Source: JBKCUI01 sp052161605 (GTDB lineage: Bacteria; Planctomycetota; Planctomycetia; Pirellulales; Pirellulaceae). From it: a stretch of 64,000 bases of DNA. Below, one piece after another: positions 7,446 through 17,272 of the stretch. Every line of letters starts with the position of its first letter. Positions within the stretch are counted from its first letter, which is position 1. The notes under the pieces are model-generated. The model ran no database searches, was not told the DNA's origin, and saw only the letters and a program-made list of their open reading frames with translations. The translations under genes and the position numbers were made by a program. The stretch is from NCBI GenBank assembly GCA_052161605.1, contig CP197409.1. One strand, written 5' to 3'.

Positions 7446-9338
7446 ATGACGCGTTATATATCCTTTGCAGTCCTGCTCGCCATCATCATTGTTATCGGTT
7501 CTTTGTTCTACCGCGTGATGATCGGTTTTTTCGTGCCCGTATTTTTGGCTGCCGTATTGGTTGTTGTGTTCCGTCCACTTCATCGATGGGTTTTGTCGCG
7601 AGTGGGGGAACGGGACCATCTGGCGTCAGGTATCACGACCGGCTTGATTGTGTTGATCGTGCTTTTGCCGGCTGGCTTGGTGTTGTCCTTGGCCGCAGTC
7701 CAGGCTGTACGATTTGTTAGCAACGTCAACTGGAGCAATATCGAGTATGGTCTAAACAAACTGCGAGGAAATGATTGGATCAATCTCGAATATCCGCACG
7801 TTGAAGAAATGCGGGCTATACAAGAAAAGATTTCTGAAATTCAGACCCTGGCCACCAGTCAAACCAGTTTGGAATCGCTCATCGATGAAAAGGCAAAGTT
7901 TCAGAGCGATTTAAAAGAGATCAAGCGCCTTATCGACACAGAGCTCACACCTCATCTAGCAGAAATTCCATCTGCTGACGCGTCCCGAAAAATTCTAAAG
8001 GCAAAGTCCGGTAAGAAAAAAGGCAAGCAAACAGAGGTGGGGAAAGATCTCAGCGCTAGCCCATCAGCTTTGCGAGCGGAGTTAAAAGAGTTTTTTGAAC
8101 GACAAACTCAACAGATTAAAGAGAAGCTGAAAGAGCGAGATGACATCATCGAGGCTAACGCAGAGAGCGATTCGGACATAGATGAAGTGCCCACAGGAAT
8201 AGCCGACGTTACATCAGACCTGCTTTCACAATCGCCGGAAATGATCAATGGTTTGTCGGGGGCAGAAATGATGATATTGGACTCCGTTCGTCGCAATTAC
8301 ATCCAACAGAGCGTTGAGTGGCACGAATCCAGGTCGGTTTTATTTGCTGCCCTAGATGCTCTCGAATCGAAGAACATACGAGAGCTGGATATTGTGCAAA
8401 TTCAGCGATCAGTATTGTCGGCTACCAACGCATGGAACCAAGCACGAGAGACTGTTTTGGGAGGCCCAATCGTTGCGGTCTTAAAGGAGATTGCCAATCC
8501 GTCCGAAGAGCAGATCCGCTCGCTCACTGGCTCTTTTGTAGAGTACATCAGTCCCAGGATCGTCTCCATTACAGGTGATTCGGCAGTTTTTCTCGTTCGC
8601 CTAATCATTGGTTCTTCGATCCTGTTAGTTGCTCTCTACTTTTTCTTCTGCGATGGGCCGTCCATGATGCGAACGATTATGGAACTGAGTCCATTAGATG
8701 ACAAATACGAGTTTGAATTGTTAGCCGAGTTTGATCGGGTGTCGCGCGCGATCGTATTGGCGACGTTGCTGTCAGCCTTGGCACAAGGTGTAACGGCTGG
8801 GCTTGCTTATTACGTAGTCGGTCTGGATTCCCTGGTTCTGCTCACGGCGGTAACCGCAACATGTGCACTGATACCGTTCGTTGGTCCTGCTATTGTTTGG
8901 GTTCCCGTATGCATCTACTTGGCGGCATACCAGGAGAACTACTACGCGGCGATCGGCGTTGCGGTGTGGGGCTTTTTAGTGGTGGGGAGCGTTGACAATC
9001 TGGTCAAGATTCTCATCTTGCACGGGCAGAGTCAACTCCACCCCTTGTTGGCATTGCTTAGTGTTCTCGGAGGGATTCAGACTTTGGGGCCAGTGGGAAT
9101 TTTGGTTGGCCCCATGGTTGTCGTACTTCTTCAAACCTTGTTAGGTATTCTGCGACATGAGCTGACCCGGTTCAACAAATGGGATGCCGAAGCTGGCGGG
9201 GAGGGGGCAGCAAGCCCATTGAGTGAAAAGTTTCGCAAGTTAAAGCTTCGTGGGGGTGAATCTCCTGCGATGGAGGGAGTAGGGGGCTTAGATGAGGTTA
9301 CTGACCTTGCCCATAAAAAGGATGTAGATAGCAAGTAG
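7446..9338 (+). CDS. AI-2E family transporter with large soluble insert
   Basis: 630 residues; usual members have about 350. Residues 1-85 contain the first membrane segments. Residues about 95-375 are a hydrophilic, mostly helical insertion with a Lys-rich patch (KSGKKKGKQ) and Glu-rich coiled-coil-like stretches. Residues about 375-580 carry the rest of the membrane core, ending in the family signature VDNLVKILILHGQSQLHPLLALLSVLGG and a GPVGILVGP motif. In the family, TqsA-like members export small molecules and others act as Na+/H+ antiporters, so the substrate here cannot be named. The C-terminal 60 residues are polar and overlap the 3' end of the antiporter gene on the other strand. Confidence 0.85.
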   Translation: MTRYISFAVLLAIIIVIGSLFYRVMIGFFVPVFLAAVLVVVFRPLHRWVLSRVGERDHLASGITTGLIVLIVLLPAGLVLSLAAVQAVRFVSNVNWSNIEYGLNKLRGNDWINLEYPHVEEMRAIQEKISEIQTLATSQTSLESLIDEKAKFQSDLKEIKRLIDTELTPHLAEIPSADASRKILKAKSGKKKGKQTEVGKDLSASPSALRAELKEFFERQTQQIKEKLKERDDIIEANAESDSDIDEVPTGIADVTSDLLSQSPEMINGLSGAEMMILDSVRRNYIQQSVEWHESRSVLFAALDALESKNIRELDIVQIQRSVLSATNAWNQARETVLGGPIVAVLKEIANPSEEQIRSLTGSFVEYISPRIVSITGDSAVFLVRLIIGSSILLVALYFFFCDGPSMMRTIMELSPLDDKYEFELLAEFDRVSRAIVLATLLSALAQGVTAGLAYYVVGLDSLVLLTAVTATCALIPFVGPAIVWVPVCIYLAAYQENYYAAIGVAVWGFLVVGSVDNLVKILILHGQSQLHPLLALLSVLGGIQTLGPVGILVGPMVVVLLQTLLGILRHELTRFNKWDAEAGGEGAASPLSEKFRKLKLRGGESPAMEGVGGLDEVTDLAHKKDVDSK

Positions 9339-10235
9339 CAATGCCCCTTCAAAATGAGACACCTTTTTATCTTGCGTGATCAAGTAAAAGAATATGGTCA
9401 CACCGACGTAGAATGGGAGCGAAAAGAGGATTAGCTCGCTCGGGACCGTTACGTTTCCAACAGCCGCTGCAACTCCCGGAACAACTAACGCATTGAAGAT
9501 ACAAGAACCCAACACGTTCCCCACTGCCAGATGCGCCTTTCCTAGTCGTGCAGCGGTAACGCTTACGATACATTCCGGCAGCGTTGTTCCCAGAGCGAGC
9601 AGGGTCATCGATACGATGGCTTTGTTAATTCCGAGGTAATCCGCGATCTCAGCAACGGAATCGATCGTTTTTTCGGCACTGAAGTAGATCAAGGCCCCCG
9701 TCGCGACCATGATGAGAAAGGGCTTAAGGAATCCTTTGGATTTCGTAGCAGGTACCAAGGACTCGGTTTCCTCGGAGGCTTCTTTGCTGTTGAGCAGATA
9801 AAAGAGATACAGGCCGTATGCGACCAGTCCAACAACTGCCTCGCCAAAAGTAATCACACCGTCATACATGATGGTCACAGTGATGATAGCCGCGCCGATC
9901 AAGAAGTTCAGGTCGATATAAATGTACTGAGATCCCAGATCGATACGCCTAGAAGAAAAAAGTGACGTGAGCCCCATGACCAAGAGCAGATTGGAGAGGG
10001 AGGAACCGAGCAGATTGCCGGGGACGATCTCTGAGTTTCCACCACGCACTGCTACGACAGCGGCCACCAATTCGGGCAGCGAAGTGCCAACGGAGACGAT
10101 GACTACTCCGATCACAAAGGATGATAGGCCGAGAAGCTCACCGATGGTCTCTGCTGCTTGTGTAAAGTGTTTTGCTGCCCAAAGCAGAATCATAATAGAA
10201 ACAGCAAAAACGAGGATGGCGACTCCTATCGACAT
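9288..10235 (-). CDS. Calcium/sodium (CaCA) antiporter, YrbG-like
   Basis: 315 residues. The ATG at 10235 is chosen over TTG at 10241 because AGGAG lies seven bases before it. The protein has about ten membrane segments and two inverted alpha-repeats. The first repeat reads GTSLPELVAAVVAVRGG with GNLLGSSLSNLLLV; the second reads GTTLPECIVSVTAARLG with GNVLGSCIFNALVV. These carry the conserved Glu and Asn that bind the cation in the Na+/Ca2+ exchanger superfamily. It is likely to expel Ca2+ in exchange for Na+ or H+ across the cytoplasmic membrane. Its last 51 bases overlap the end of the AI-2E family gene, tail to tail. Confidence 0.9.
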   Translation of the reverse strand: MSIGVAILVFAVSIMILLWAAKHFTQAAETIGELLGLSSFVIGVVIVSVGTSLPELVAAVVAVRGGNSEIVPGNLLGSSLSNLLLVMGLTSLFSSRRIDLGSQYIYIDLNFLIGAAIITVTIMYDGVITFGEAVVGLVAYGLYLFYLLNSKEASEETESLVPATKSKGFLKPFLIMVATGALIYFSAEKTIDSVAEIADYLGINKAIVSMTLLALGTTLPECIVSVTAARLGKAHLAVGNVLGSCIFNALVVPGVAAAVGNVTVPSELILFSLPFYVGVTIFFYLITQDKKVSHFEGALLLAIYILFMGKVSNLI

Positions 10236-10285
10236 TCGCAAGACTCCTGATGCAGCGTGTAGATCAATAACCTTTTGAAGATGTC

Positions 10286-12541
10286 TTAGCCGACATCGCC
10301 CAAGGAAGCAACCGCACCGTGCCGACCGAGAATTTGCTTCTTTAGCTTTTCATGAACAGGGTCGTTCAAGCCGGGATCTGCAGCAACAAGCTCGCGCGCG
10401 ACTTCACGAGCGACCGAAAGCACCTCGGCATCACGAACTAGATCGGCGATACGGAGTGACGCCGCCCCCACTTGCTTGAGCCCCAAAAGATCCCCCCAGC
10501 CACGGAGTTTCAGGTCCGCTTCTGCTAGTTGAAATCCATCTTCAACAGAAGCGAAAACCTTCAGGCGATCATTTTCTGTTGCATCGACGCCCGATCTTGG
10601 AAAGACGCAAACATACCCTGGTGTACCACCTCGACTAACTCGACCACGCAATTGATGGAGCTGTGCGAGTCCGAGACGATCGGCGTCTAGAATGGTCATG
10701 ACGGTGGCGTTCGGCACGTCGATTCCGACCTCGACGACGGTGGTTGCAACGAGAACTTGAGTCTCTCCGTTCTGAAAGGCGTTTAGTTTGCGTTGCTTTT
10801 CTTCCCCATCCATCCGTCCGTGCAATAGATCGATTCGCAAGTCTGCGAACTCGGAGGAAGAGAGTTCTTGAAAAACCTGTTCGGCACCGAGCGAGTCTGA
10901 GTCCAGGTCCTGTTCGACCCTGGGCAGAATCACATAAGCTTGTCTCCCCGAGCCGATTTGTTTTCGGACAAACTCCCACCAACTAGCTTGCTGGTCGGTA
11001 GTCCCAAGATAAGTATGCACCGGAGCGCGTCCAGGAGGCTTATCCCTGATGACGGACGAGTCAAGATCACCGAACTGAGTCATGGCGATGCTTCGAGGAA
11101 TAGGGGTCGCTGAAAGGACTAAATAGTGTGGTACGATTCGCGAATCCTTGAGGGCAGCCCGTTGTGCGACGCCGAACTTGTGTTGTTCATCAATGACGAC
11201 CAAGCCAAGATTGTGAAACTCGATTTTGTTACTGAGAAGGGATTGCGTCCCGACGACAATATCTACGGTACCAATCGCGATCCGCTGTTGCAGTTCATTT
11301 TGTTCGCGTTGCGATAAAGAGCCGACCAGCAACTCCACCATTACTTGGCTTTTCGCGAGTTGTTGCGAAAGGCGGTCGAAGTGTTGACGTGCGAGCAGCT
11401 CGGTAGGAACCATAAGAGCGGTTTGGAATTTGTTGGCGACCGCGTTCAGCATGGCATATTGCGCTATGGCTGTTTTTCCGCTTCCTACATCACCTTGAAC
11501 GAGCCTGTTCATAGGAACCTCCCGGTTCATGTCATTTCTTACATCTTCGATGGCCTTAAGCTGGTCATTGGTAAGTTGGAAGGGAAAGCGCTTTAAAATC
11601 CTCGCATGGATGATGGGGGTTGCTTCGATTCGTGGTGCCGACTTGTGAGAGTCGAAGCGATTTCGTTGCATGGCAATCGCCATTTGATAAACCAGTAATT
11701 CTTGGAAGATAAATCTTTGGCGAGCAGCGTGTGCCTCGGCCAAGGTCTCAGGGTTATGGATCTTGTGTATCGCGTCTTGGATGCCGAGAAGCTCTGCGGG
11801 TAAAGATTCGCTTATTAGTTCGGTTTCTGCGTCGGAGACGGTAGCTTCGAGCCCTGGCAACAACGGGCCTGTTTTCGGTTGGATGGGGGAAAAATTCTCT
11901 CGAAGTTTTTTGGCCGCTAGCTGCCGCAAACTTTGAGGAAGGGCTTCTTCCAGGGAATCGGCCAGGGAGTTAATCGCAGCGCTGACAGCGGTTTGGACAT
12001 GCTTTTGTAGCAAGCCCTCGGTGAGTGGATAGATAGGGAGTGGGCGTTGGGGGGGAGGTTCAACACCAGGTTCGAGCACAATCACTTCTGGGTGCCGCAT
12101 TTCAAATGAGATACCGGTTGACTTTGGGACACCGGTTGCCACCACGTTCATGCCTCGCTTGAATTTTTCTTGGCGAAACATCTGGTTGTACCAAACGCAT
12201 CGAACGAATCCGCCGCCGTCGAGGGCTAATAGGATTCCGAAGCTACCGCGTCCGCTGAAACTGTAGCGAGAGTCCATGTCGACGATCTGTCCGGCTACGG
12301 TCGCGCGAACTCCTTCGGTCAAATTCAGAATGTTTTGGTAGGGGGCCACATCTTGGTAGTTTCTCGGGAAAAGAAACAGAAGGTCTGCGGCTTTGTGGAC
12401 TCCGATGCGATGAAAGAGCTCAACCCTTTGCGGGCCGATCCCAGGAACAAATTGCAGGGGAGTCGAGCGTTCTATGGACTTCTGCGTCCCTTTGTCGTCT
12501 GTTTTTTGTGGGGTCTGAACATGCGGTGCAATGGGGTCCAT
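10286..12541 (-). CDS. recG: ATP-dependent DNA helicase RecG
   Basis: 751 residues, somewhat longer than the usual 690. RecG remodels stalled replication forks and Holliday junctions. The N-terminal wedge/OB domain lies at about 75-155. The helicase core has Walker A GDVGSGKT (about 350-357), a DEQH box at 451-454, the SATPIPR motif III, and the QLRGRVSRG motif VI near the C-terminus. The additional length is mainly an N-terminal extension of about 28 residues and a loop at about 195-265 before the helicase domain. The following minus-strand gene is the antiporter, 50 bases on; no functional link is evident. Confidence 0.96.
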   Translation of the reverse strand: MDPIAPHVQTPQKTDDKGTQKSIERSTPLQFVPGIGPQRVELFHRIGVHKAADLLFLFPRNYQDVAPYQNILNLTEGVRATVAGQIVDMDSRYSFSGRGSFGILLALDGGGFVRCVWYNQMFRQEKFKRGMNVVATGVPKSTGISFEMRHPEVIVLEPGVEPPPQRPLPIYPLTEGLLQKHVQTAVSAAINSLADSLEEALPQSLRQLAAKKLRENFSPIQPKTGPLLPGLEATVSDAETELISESLPAELLGIQDAIHKIHNPETLAEAHAARQRFIFQELLVYQMAIAMQRNRFDSHKSAPRIEATPIIHARILKRFPFQLTNDQLKAIEDVRNDMNREVPMNRLVQGDVGSGKTAIAQYAMLNAVANKFQTALMVPTELLARQHFDRLSQQLAKSQVMVELLVGSLSQREQNELQQRIAIGTVDIVVGTQSLLSNKIEFHNLGLVVIDEQHKFGVAQRAALKDSRIVPHYLVLSATPIPRSIAMTQFGDLDSSVIRDKPPGRAPVHTYLGTTDQQASWWEFVRKQIGSGRQAYVILPRVEQDLDSDSLGAEQVFQELSSSEFADLRIDLLHGRMDGEEKQRKLNAFQNGETQVLVATTVVEVGIDVPNATVMTILDADRLGLAQLHQLRGRVSRGGTPGYVCVFPRSGVDATENDRLKVFASVEDGFQLAEADLKLRGWGDLLGLKQVGAASLRIADLVRDAEVLSVAREVARELVAADPGLNDPVHEKLKKQILGRHGAVASLGDVG

Positions 12542-12735
12542 AGCGTGATTCCGTAGTTTTTTAGGAGTAATTCATCTCTTCGCAGAGTTCCTCGCCGCTC
12601 TGCTAGAAGACGTCTTTCGGGGAATCGATGTGGCTAGCTTTTGAAAAACATAATACAAAGCGTGGTTGTCAGTTCTATAAACCCTTGGATAATAGACAAC
12701 TGCCGTTTTTTCGACTCAAAGGAGTGATTGATCAA

Positions 12736-13485
12736 GTGATTGTAGCAGCATCGACAGGTTGTTTTCCAGAAACCCCGCTACCGGAAGCAGTTGAGATTCT
12801 TGGTGATCTCGAGTTTACCGCGGTGGAGATTGTATTGGACGACCATGGAATCCAGATGCCGCCGGCTCGGATTGTGGAAGATTTCGAAGAAGCGCTTCGC
12901 GTTGTCCGAGACACCCATCGCTTGGATATTTGCAGTTACGACGTCAAGATTCGAGCCGAGGGAGACGTTTATTACGAGCGATTCGAAAAGGTCTGCGATC
13001 TCGCCAAAGCGACAAAGGTCGTGACTCTTACCATTCCGAGTGGCGAGCATGGCACTCCGTTCAATCAGGAAGTAGAGCATCTACAAAAGGTGGTTAGCAT
13101 AGCGGAGGGTAGAGGGGCCAGAGTTGCGATCAAGGGGCAAATTGGCTGCCTTAGTGAGGACCCCGATACCGTTAAGACCCTTTGCGATTATGTCCCCGGT
13201 CTCGGACTGACCTTGGACCCTAGCCATTACCTCTGCAGCAACCACCGGAACAAAAACTACGAAAAGTTGCTCAAGTACGTCTACCACACTCACTTGCGAG
13301 ATTCAAAAAAGGACAAATTGCAAGTCCGAGTTGGCCAAGGGGAGATCGAATACGGGCGGCTGATTACGCAATTGCAAACCGTCGGCTACGACCGAGCCCT
13401 GAGTGTAGAGATGGAGCCCATGGCAGATATGGACATGCGTCAGGAGCTTAGAAAGCTTAGGCTTTTGCTCGACAGTTTACTTTAG
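12736..13485 (+). CDS. TIM-barrel sugar phosphate isomerase/epimerase family protein
   Basis: 249 residues from GTG at 12736, selected because the protein then begins MIVAASTGCFPETPL, a natural first beta strand, with AAAGGAG 11 bases upstream. The open frame reaches back to 12628, but the extra residues look non-coding. It belongs to the xylose isomerase-like/AP endonuclease 2 fold. Visible elements are VEIVLDDHG after strand 2, LTLDPSHYLCS with likely metal-binding Asp and His, YHTHLRDS with another His, and a final VEMEP strand. A divalent metal and a sugar or sugar-derived substrate are expected; the exact reaction is unknown. It is divergent from recG, and no sugar pathway is beside it. 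Confidence 0.75.
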   Translation: MIVAASTGCFPETPLPEAVEILGDLEFTAVEIVLDDHGIQMPPARIVEDFEEALRVVRDTHRLDICSYDVKIRAEGDVYYERFEKVCDLAKATKVVTLTIPSGEHGTPFNQEVEHLQKVVSIAEGRGARVAIKGQIGCLSEDPDTVKTLCDYVPGLGLTLDPSHYLCSNHRNKNYEKLLKYVYHTHLRDSKKDKLQVRVGQGEIEYGRLITQLQTVGYDRALSVEMEPMADMDMRQELRKLRLLLDSLL

Positions 13486-13503
13486 CGGCAACACGTGAGC
13501 TTC

Positions 13504-13520
13504 ACCTGGACAAGCCAGGT
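13504..13520 (+). terminator. Short hairpin downstream of the isomerase gene
   Basis: ACCTGG and CCAGGT pair perfectly around a five-base loop, 18 bases after the stop codon. No T-run follows, so it is at best a weak terminator or an mRNA 3' stabiliser. Confidence 0.3.
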
Positions 13521-13734
13521 CCGTTCTCATTGAGTTGCGGTAGAAATTTATCTGCCTGTCACTATGGCGTGTTTGCCAGGGTCCTCCCGAATCTCATCGA
13601 AATCGGTTAGACTAGAGGGGGTTGAGATCGCGGGGCACGAGCGTCCAGCCTGCGAGGTCAGGTCGGCGGCTAACCCGGAAGAGAGGTGGCGGGTCGGCAT
13701 CACACACACATCTTGTCCCTCATCTGTCAAAAAA

Positions 13735-14547
13735 ATGCCGATTATAGAGACGCGAGACCTTCGTAAACAGTTCGGTGTTGGGGATGTCGCGATAGACGTT
13801 CTTCGCGGAGTGACACTCTCGATCGAAACCGGTGAGTTTGTCGCCTTGATGGGGCCTTCGGGATCTGGCAAGAGTACTCTTATGAGTATTGTCGGCGGCA
13901 TCGAGCCGCCATCTAGCGGCGATGTCATGTTGGAAGGCGTGAACATTGCAAAGTTAACCGATGACCAAAGGACATTGCTACGCAGGCGTCGAATAGGCTT
14001 TATATTTCAAGCCTTCAATTTGATACCAACCCTCTCGGCACTGGAAAACGTGTCTTTGCCACTAGAGTTAGACGGGGTTTCGGCCAAGGTTGCCCGCGAG
14101 CGTGCTCTCCGAGCACTCGAACGCGTAGAGCTATCGCATAGAGCTAGCCACATTCCCTCTCGCCTTTCTGGGGGTGAGCAACAGCGGGTCGCGGTGGCCC
14201 GCGCGATTGTGATCGAACCGGCGATACTGTTGGCAGATGAACCGACAGGCAATTTGGATTCTCGGCAAAGCGAGCGAGTCACCGAGTTGCTGCGCAGTTT
14301 GGCTGCGGATCACAAGCATACGATTGTCATGGTGACGCATGATGCCAAGGTGGCACGTTCTGCTTTTCGACTTTTGCTTTTCCGCGATGGCATGATCGAA
14401 AGAGACGTCAACCAAAGCGATTACGGACACGACTTTCCTGTTAGCGATTCCGGGAGTTTCCCTCGTCCCAGTTACGCCCCTCCACCGCAAGATCCAGCCG
14501 TACATCAGCAACAAATTGAGAGATTTGCGTCGGAGGGGAATCGCTAA
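13735..14547 (+). CDS. ABC transporter ATP-binding protein, LolD/MacB type
   Basis: 270 residues from ATG at 13735; an open extension back to 13564 is not protein-like. It has all ATPase motifs: Walker A GPSGSGKS (40-47), Q-loop Q92, signature LSGGEQQ (144-150), Walker B LLADEP (165-170) and H-loop H202. The TGNLDS after Walker B is typical of the LolD/MacB/FtsE branch that works with FtsX-type permeases. The C-terminal 40 residues are Pro/Ser-rich and unusual for the family. Its stop overlaps the permease start (TAATG), showing translational coupling, so it should power that permease. Confidence 0.93.
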   Translation: MPIIETRDLRKQFGVGDVAIDVLRGVTLSIETGEFVALMGPSGSGKSTLMSIVGGIEPPSSGDVMLEGVNIAKLTDDQRTLLRRRRIGFIFQAFNLIPTLSALENVSLPLELDGVSAKVARERALRALERVELSHRASHIPSRLSGGEQQRVAVARAIVIEPAILLADEPTGNLDSRQSERVTELLRSLAADHKHTIVMVTHDAKVARSAFRLLLFRDGMIERDVNQSDYGHDFPVSDSGSFPRPSYAPPPQDPAVHQQQIERFASEGNR

Positions 14548-17264
14548 TGCCTCTAGCAAAACTCTCGCGTCGCGAGATCCAAAGCAGACCGCTGCGCAGT
14601 TTGCTGACGCTGATAAGCATTGTGATTGGAGTCGGAGCGATCGTTTCCACATCCATCTCGACGGAGTCCGCCAGGCTAGCTCAGGAAGCGATGATCAAAA
14701 CCGTGACGGGCAATGCGGCACTGGAAATTGTGTCGATCACGGACGGATGGTTTGACGGTAAGCCATTGGAACCGATCGCCAGAATGGAGGGGGTGCAAGT
14801 CGCGTCCCCCATCATACGCCGATTTGTACAGATTTCCGTTCCGCCGGGGTCATCTCATAGCGACATCGAGGAATCGAAGGGGGATGGAGACCCTGGCGTT
14901 TCTAAGGAGAGACCGCAGAACAGGACTTTTCGGCTTCAAATTCTCGGCGTAATCCCAGAGCTCGATAGGAAGGTACGCGATTTCAAGATTGTCGACGGGC
15001 GAGAGCTTAGCTATGAACAAGAAGATCGAGACTCCGTCGTGATTGATGAACAACTAGCACAGACCGCGGGGCTCAAGGTCGGTTCTAAGTTCTTGGTCCA
15101 AACGCTTAGTCGGTCGCAAGAAGTTACCGTTGTGGGGATCTCCAAGGCACTAGATGCGAGTGCTGCGATACAATCCGGACCAATCCTGGTTCAACTGCGG
15201 TCCGCGCAACGCTGGTCGAGAGCCAACGGCAAGGTCGGCGTATTGCAAATCGTGGCCGACCCTAAAGTACCTTTGCCAAAACTCATCGACGATCTTCAAG
15301 CGGAGCTAGATCGGATCGGGGCCGAATTAGCGGGTTCCGAGTCTGCCAATTCCGAGCCTGATGCACTGGCTGCGGAGGACGCAGGTGCCCCGCCTCGGAG
15401 AACAACGGTAGCTCGTGTTCCCAAACCACCTGAACGACTAGAGATTCGTCAACCTACCGCCCGTAGTCAATTGACGGAGGAGATAACCAAGGCCCCCGAA
15501 TCAGGGCTACGTCTAGCGATCGCTTTCTCGCTCATCATATCTGCTTTCATCATTTACAATACGTTCCAGATGAATGTCGGTGAGCGACGTAGGCAGCTTG
15601 GAATTCTCAGATCTATGGGCGCATTAAAGCGTCAGTTGCTTTGGATGATAGTTCGCGAGGGATTGTGGTTAGGGGTGATAGGCGGGATTCTCGGCAGTAT
15701 TGCCGGTTATTTTGGAGCGAGTATTCTCAATCAATCCACGTCGCAATTGTTGCAGATCAATATTCCTCAAAGTCCGTTCACCATCTGGCCGTTTATCGGT
15801 GCATTCATCGCGGGAATAGTAGTCGCAACCTTGGGGGCCTTCTTCCCCGCCTTGCGAGCTTCTAGGCTTTCTCCCGCAGAAGCGATGAGGGTTGTCGCTT
15901 CGGGGGAATTCGGGACCAGTCGGATCGGATGGCTCGTTTTCGGTAGCGTGACGATCACCGCGGGAGTTATAGTACAAGCGTTATCGATTACCGGCATTTT
16001 CGACTACAGTCATGCCGTGACGGGTGCTTTGGTAATGCTTATCGGAATTGTCTTTTTGCTACCCGGGGTCATTGGAGAGTTAACTGCGGTTGTGGCTAAG
16101 CTGCTGACCCCGATCATTGGCGTTGAGGCAATGCTCGCGCGAAAGCAGATCTTGCGACATCGAGGGCGTAGTTCTCTGACCATCGGCACGGTATTCATTG
16201 CGATTGCGACGGTCTTGGGGCTGGCGAGCACGATCCTGGACAACGTCGGAAATGTCGAACAGTGGTATCAGAGAGCCATCGTCGGTGACTTTTTTATTCG
16301 GGCTGCGATGCCCGACATGAATACAGGGGCCACTGCCGACATGCCTTTGGATCTTCCCGAACAGATCGCCGGTATGCCTGGCGTTTCCTTGGTCGACACG
16401 CTGGATTTTGTGAACGCCAAGGTTGGAGATCGGACGGTATTGGTTGTGGTGAGAAAATTCAACTCACCAACGCAAGACTTTTTCGATCTCACCGAGGGCA
16501 AAGCTGACGCAGTGTTGGAGGGCATCAAGACCGGCGGCACGGTGCTGGGCTCCGTTTTATCGCAGAGAATGGGGCTCCATGTAGGGGACACGATACCGCT
16601 GGAAACATTAGCTGGCGTCAAGGATATCCCAATCGTGGGTGTTACTAACGAGTATATCGCCGGTGGGCTTACCATGTATTTGGAGGAGCAGACCGCCAAA
16701 GAACTTCTGGATGCACAAGGGCTGGACGCCATAGTGGTCAGGGCTGATCCAAGCCAGCACGCTCAACTCGAAAAGAAGCTACGTCAACTGTGCGAAGAGA
16801 ATGCGCTGATGTTTCAGTCCTATTCCGACTTAGTCGCGATCATCAAGGGGACGCGAGACGGGGTGACGGGTGGGCTGTGGGCAGTATTGGCACTCTGTTT
16901 TGTGATTGCCGCATTCGGCTTGGTCAACACGCTCGCGATGAACATTCTCGAGCAGACTCGCGAGATAGGTATGTTGCGGGTTGTCGCGATGACTCGCAAT
17001 CAGGTTCGCAAGATGATAGTGTCACAAGCTCTCATCATTGGCTTAATCGGCTTAATACCGGGAGCGTTGATGGCGATTTGGATTGCTTATCTGATCAATC
17101 TTCCCTCCTATCAAGTCATTGGCCGGGATATCGAGTTTAAGATTTATCCATGGTTGCTCGTGGGGGGCGTGGTATTCGAGTTGGTGATTATTTTACTCGC
17201 TTCGATGCTACCTGCCGAAAGGGCGGCTCGGATTAACGTTTCCTCAGCGTTGCAATATGAATGA
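14547..17264 (+). CDS. FtsX-like ABC transporter permease, duplicated core
   Basis: 905 residues with two FtsX/MacB halves. Residues about 14-35 are the first membrane helix, followed by a MacB-type periplasmic domain to about 320 that includes a polar, Glu/Ala-rich insert near 245-290. A first three-helix FtsX bundle lies around 325-450 (GERRRQLGILRSMGALKRQLL). A short membrane region precedes a second periplasmic domain at about 560-760. A second FtsX bundle ends the protein (EQTREIGMLRVVAMTRNQVRKMI). By family it moves lipoproteins, lipids or peptides, or transmits force across the membrane, rather than importing solutes. It is coupled to the ATPase gene by a TAATG overlap. Substrate unknown. 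Confidence 0.9.
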   Translation: MPLAKLSRREIQSRPLRSLLTLISIVIGVGAIVSTSISTESARLAQEAMIKTVTGNAALEIVSITDGWFDGKPLEPIARMEGVQVASPIIRRFVQISVPPGSSHSDIEESKGDGDPGVSKERPQNRTFRLQILGVIPELDRKVRDFKIVDGRELSYEQEDRDSVVIDEQLAQTAGLKVGSKFLVQTLSRSQEVTVVGISKALDASAAIQSGPILVQLRSAQRWSRANGKVGVLQIVADPKVPLPKLIDDLQAELDRIGAELAGSESANSEPDALAAEDAGAPPRRTTVARVPKPPERLEIRQPTARSQLTEEITKAPESGLRLAIAFSLIISAFIIYNTFQMNVGERRRQLGILRSMGALKRQLLWMIVREGLWLGVIGGILGSIAGYFGASILNQSTSQLLQINIPQSPFTIWPFIGAFIAGIVVATLGAFFPALRASRLSPAEAMRVVASGEFGTSRIGWLVFGSVTITAGVIVQALSITGIFDYSHAVTGALVMLIGIVFLLPGVIGELTAVVAKLLTPIIGVEAMLARKQILRHRGRSSLTIGTVFIAIATVLGLASTILDNVGNVEQWYQRAIVGDFFIRAAMPDMNTGATADMPLDLPEQIAGMPGVSLVDTLDFVNAKVGDRTVLVVVRKFNSPTQDFFDLTEGKADAVLEGIKTGGTVLGSVLSQRMGLHVGDTIPLETLAGVKDIPIVGVTNEYIAGGLTMYLEEQTAKELLDAQGLDAIVVRADPSQHAQLEKKLRQLCEENALMFQSYSDLVAIIKGTRDGVTGGLWAVLALCFVIAAFGLVNTLAMNILEQTREIGMLRVVAMTRNQVRKMIVSQALIIGLIGLIPGALMAIWIAYLINLPSYQVIGRDIEFKIYPWLLVGGVVFELVIILLASMLPAERAARINVSSALQYE

Positions 17265-17272
17265 TCTCGGCG

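Noticed and set aside
12628..12735. Longer N-terminus of the TIM-barrel isomerase
   Set aside because: The upstream 36 residues are Lys/Phe-rich and do not fit a barrel protein; the start at 12736 gives a natural first strand.
13564..13734. 57 additional residues at the start of the ABC ATPase
   Set aside because: They do not look like protein and the conserved domain starts at the ATG at 13735.
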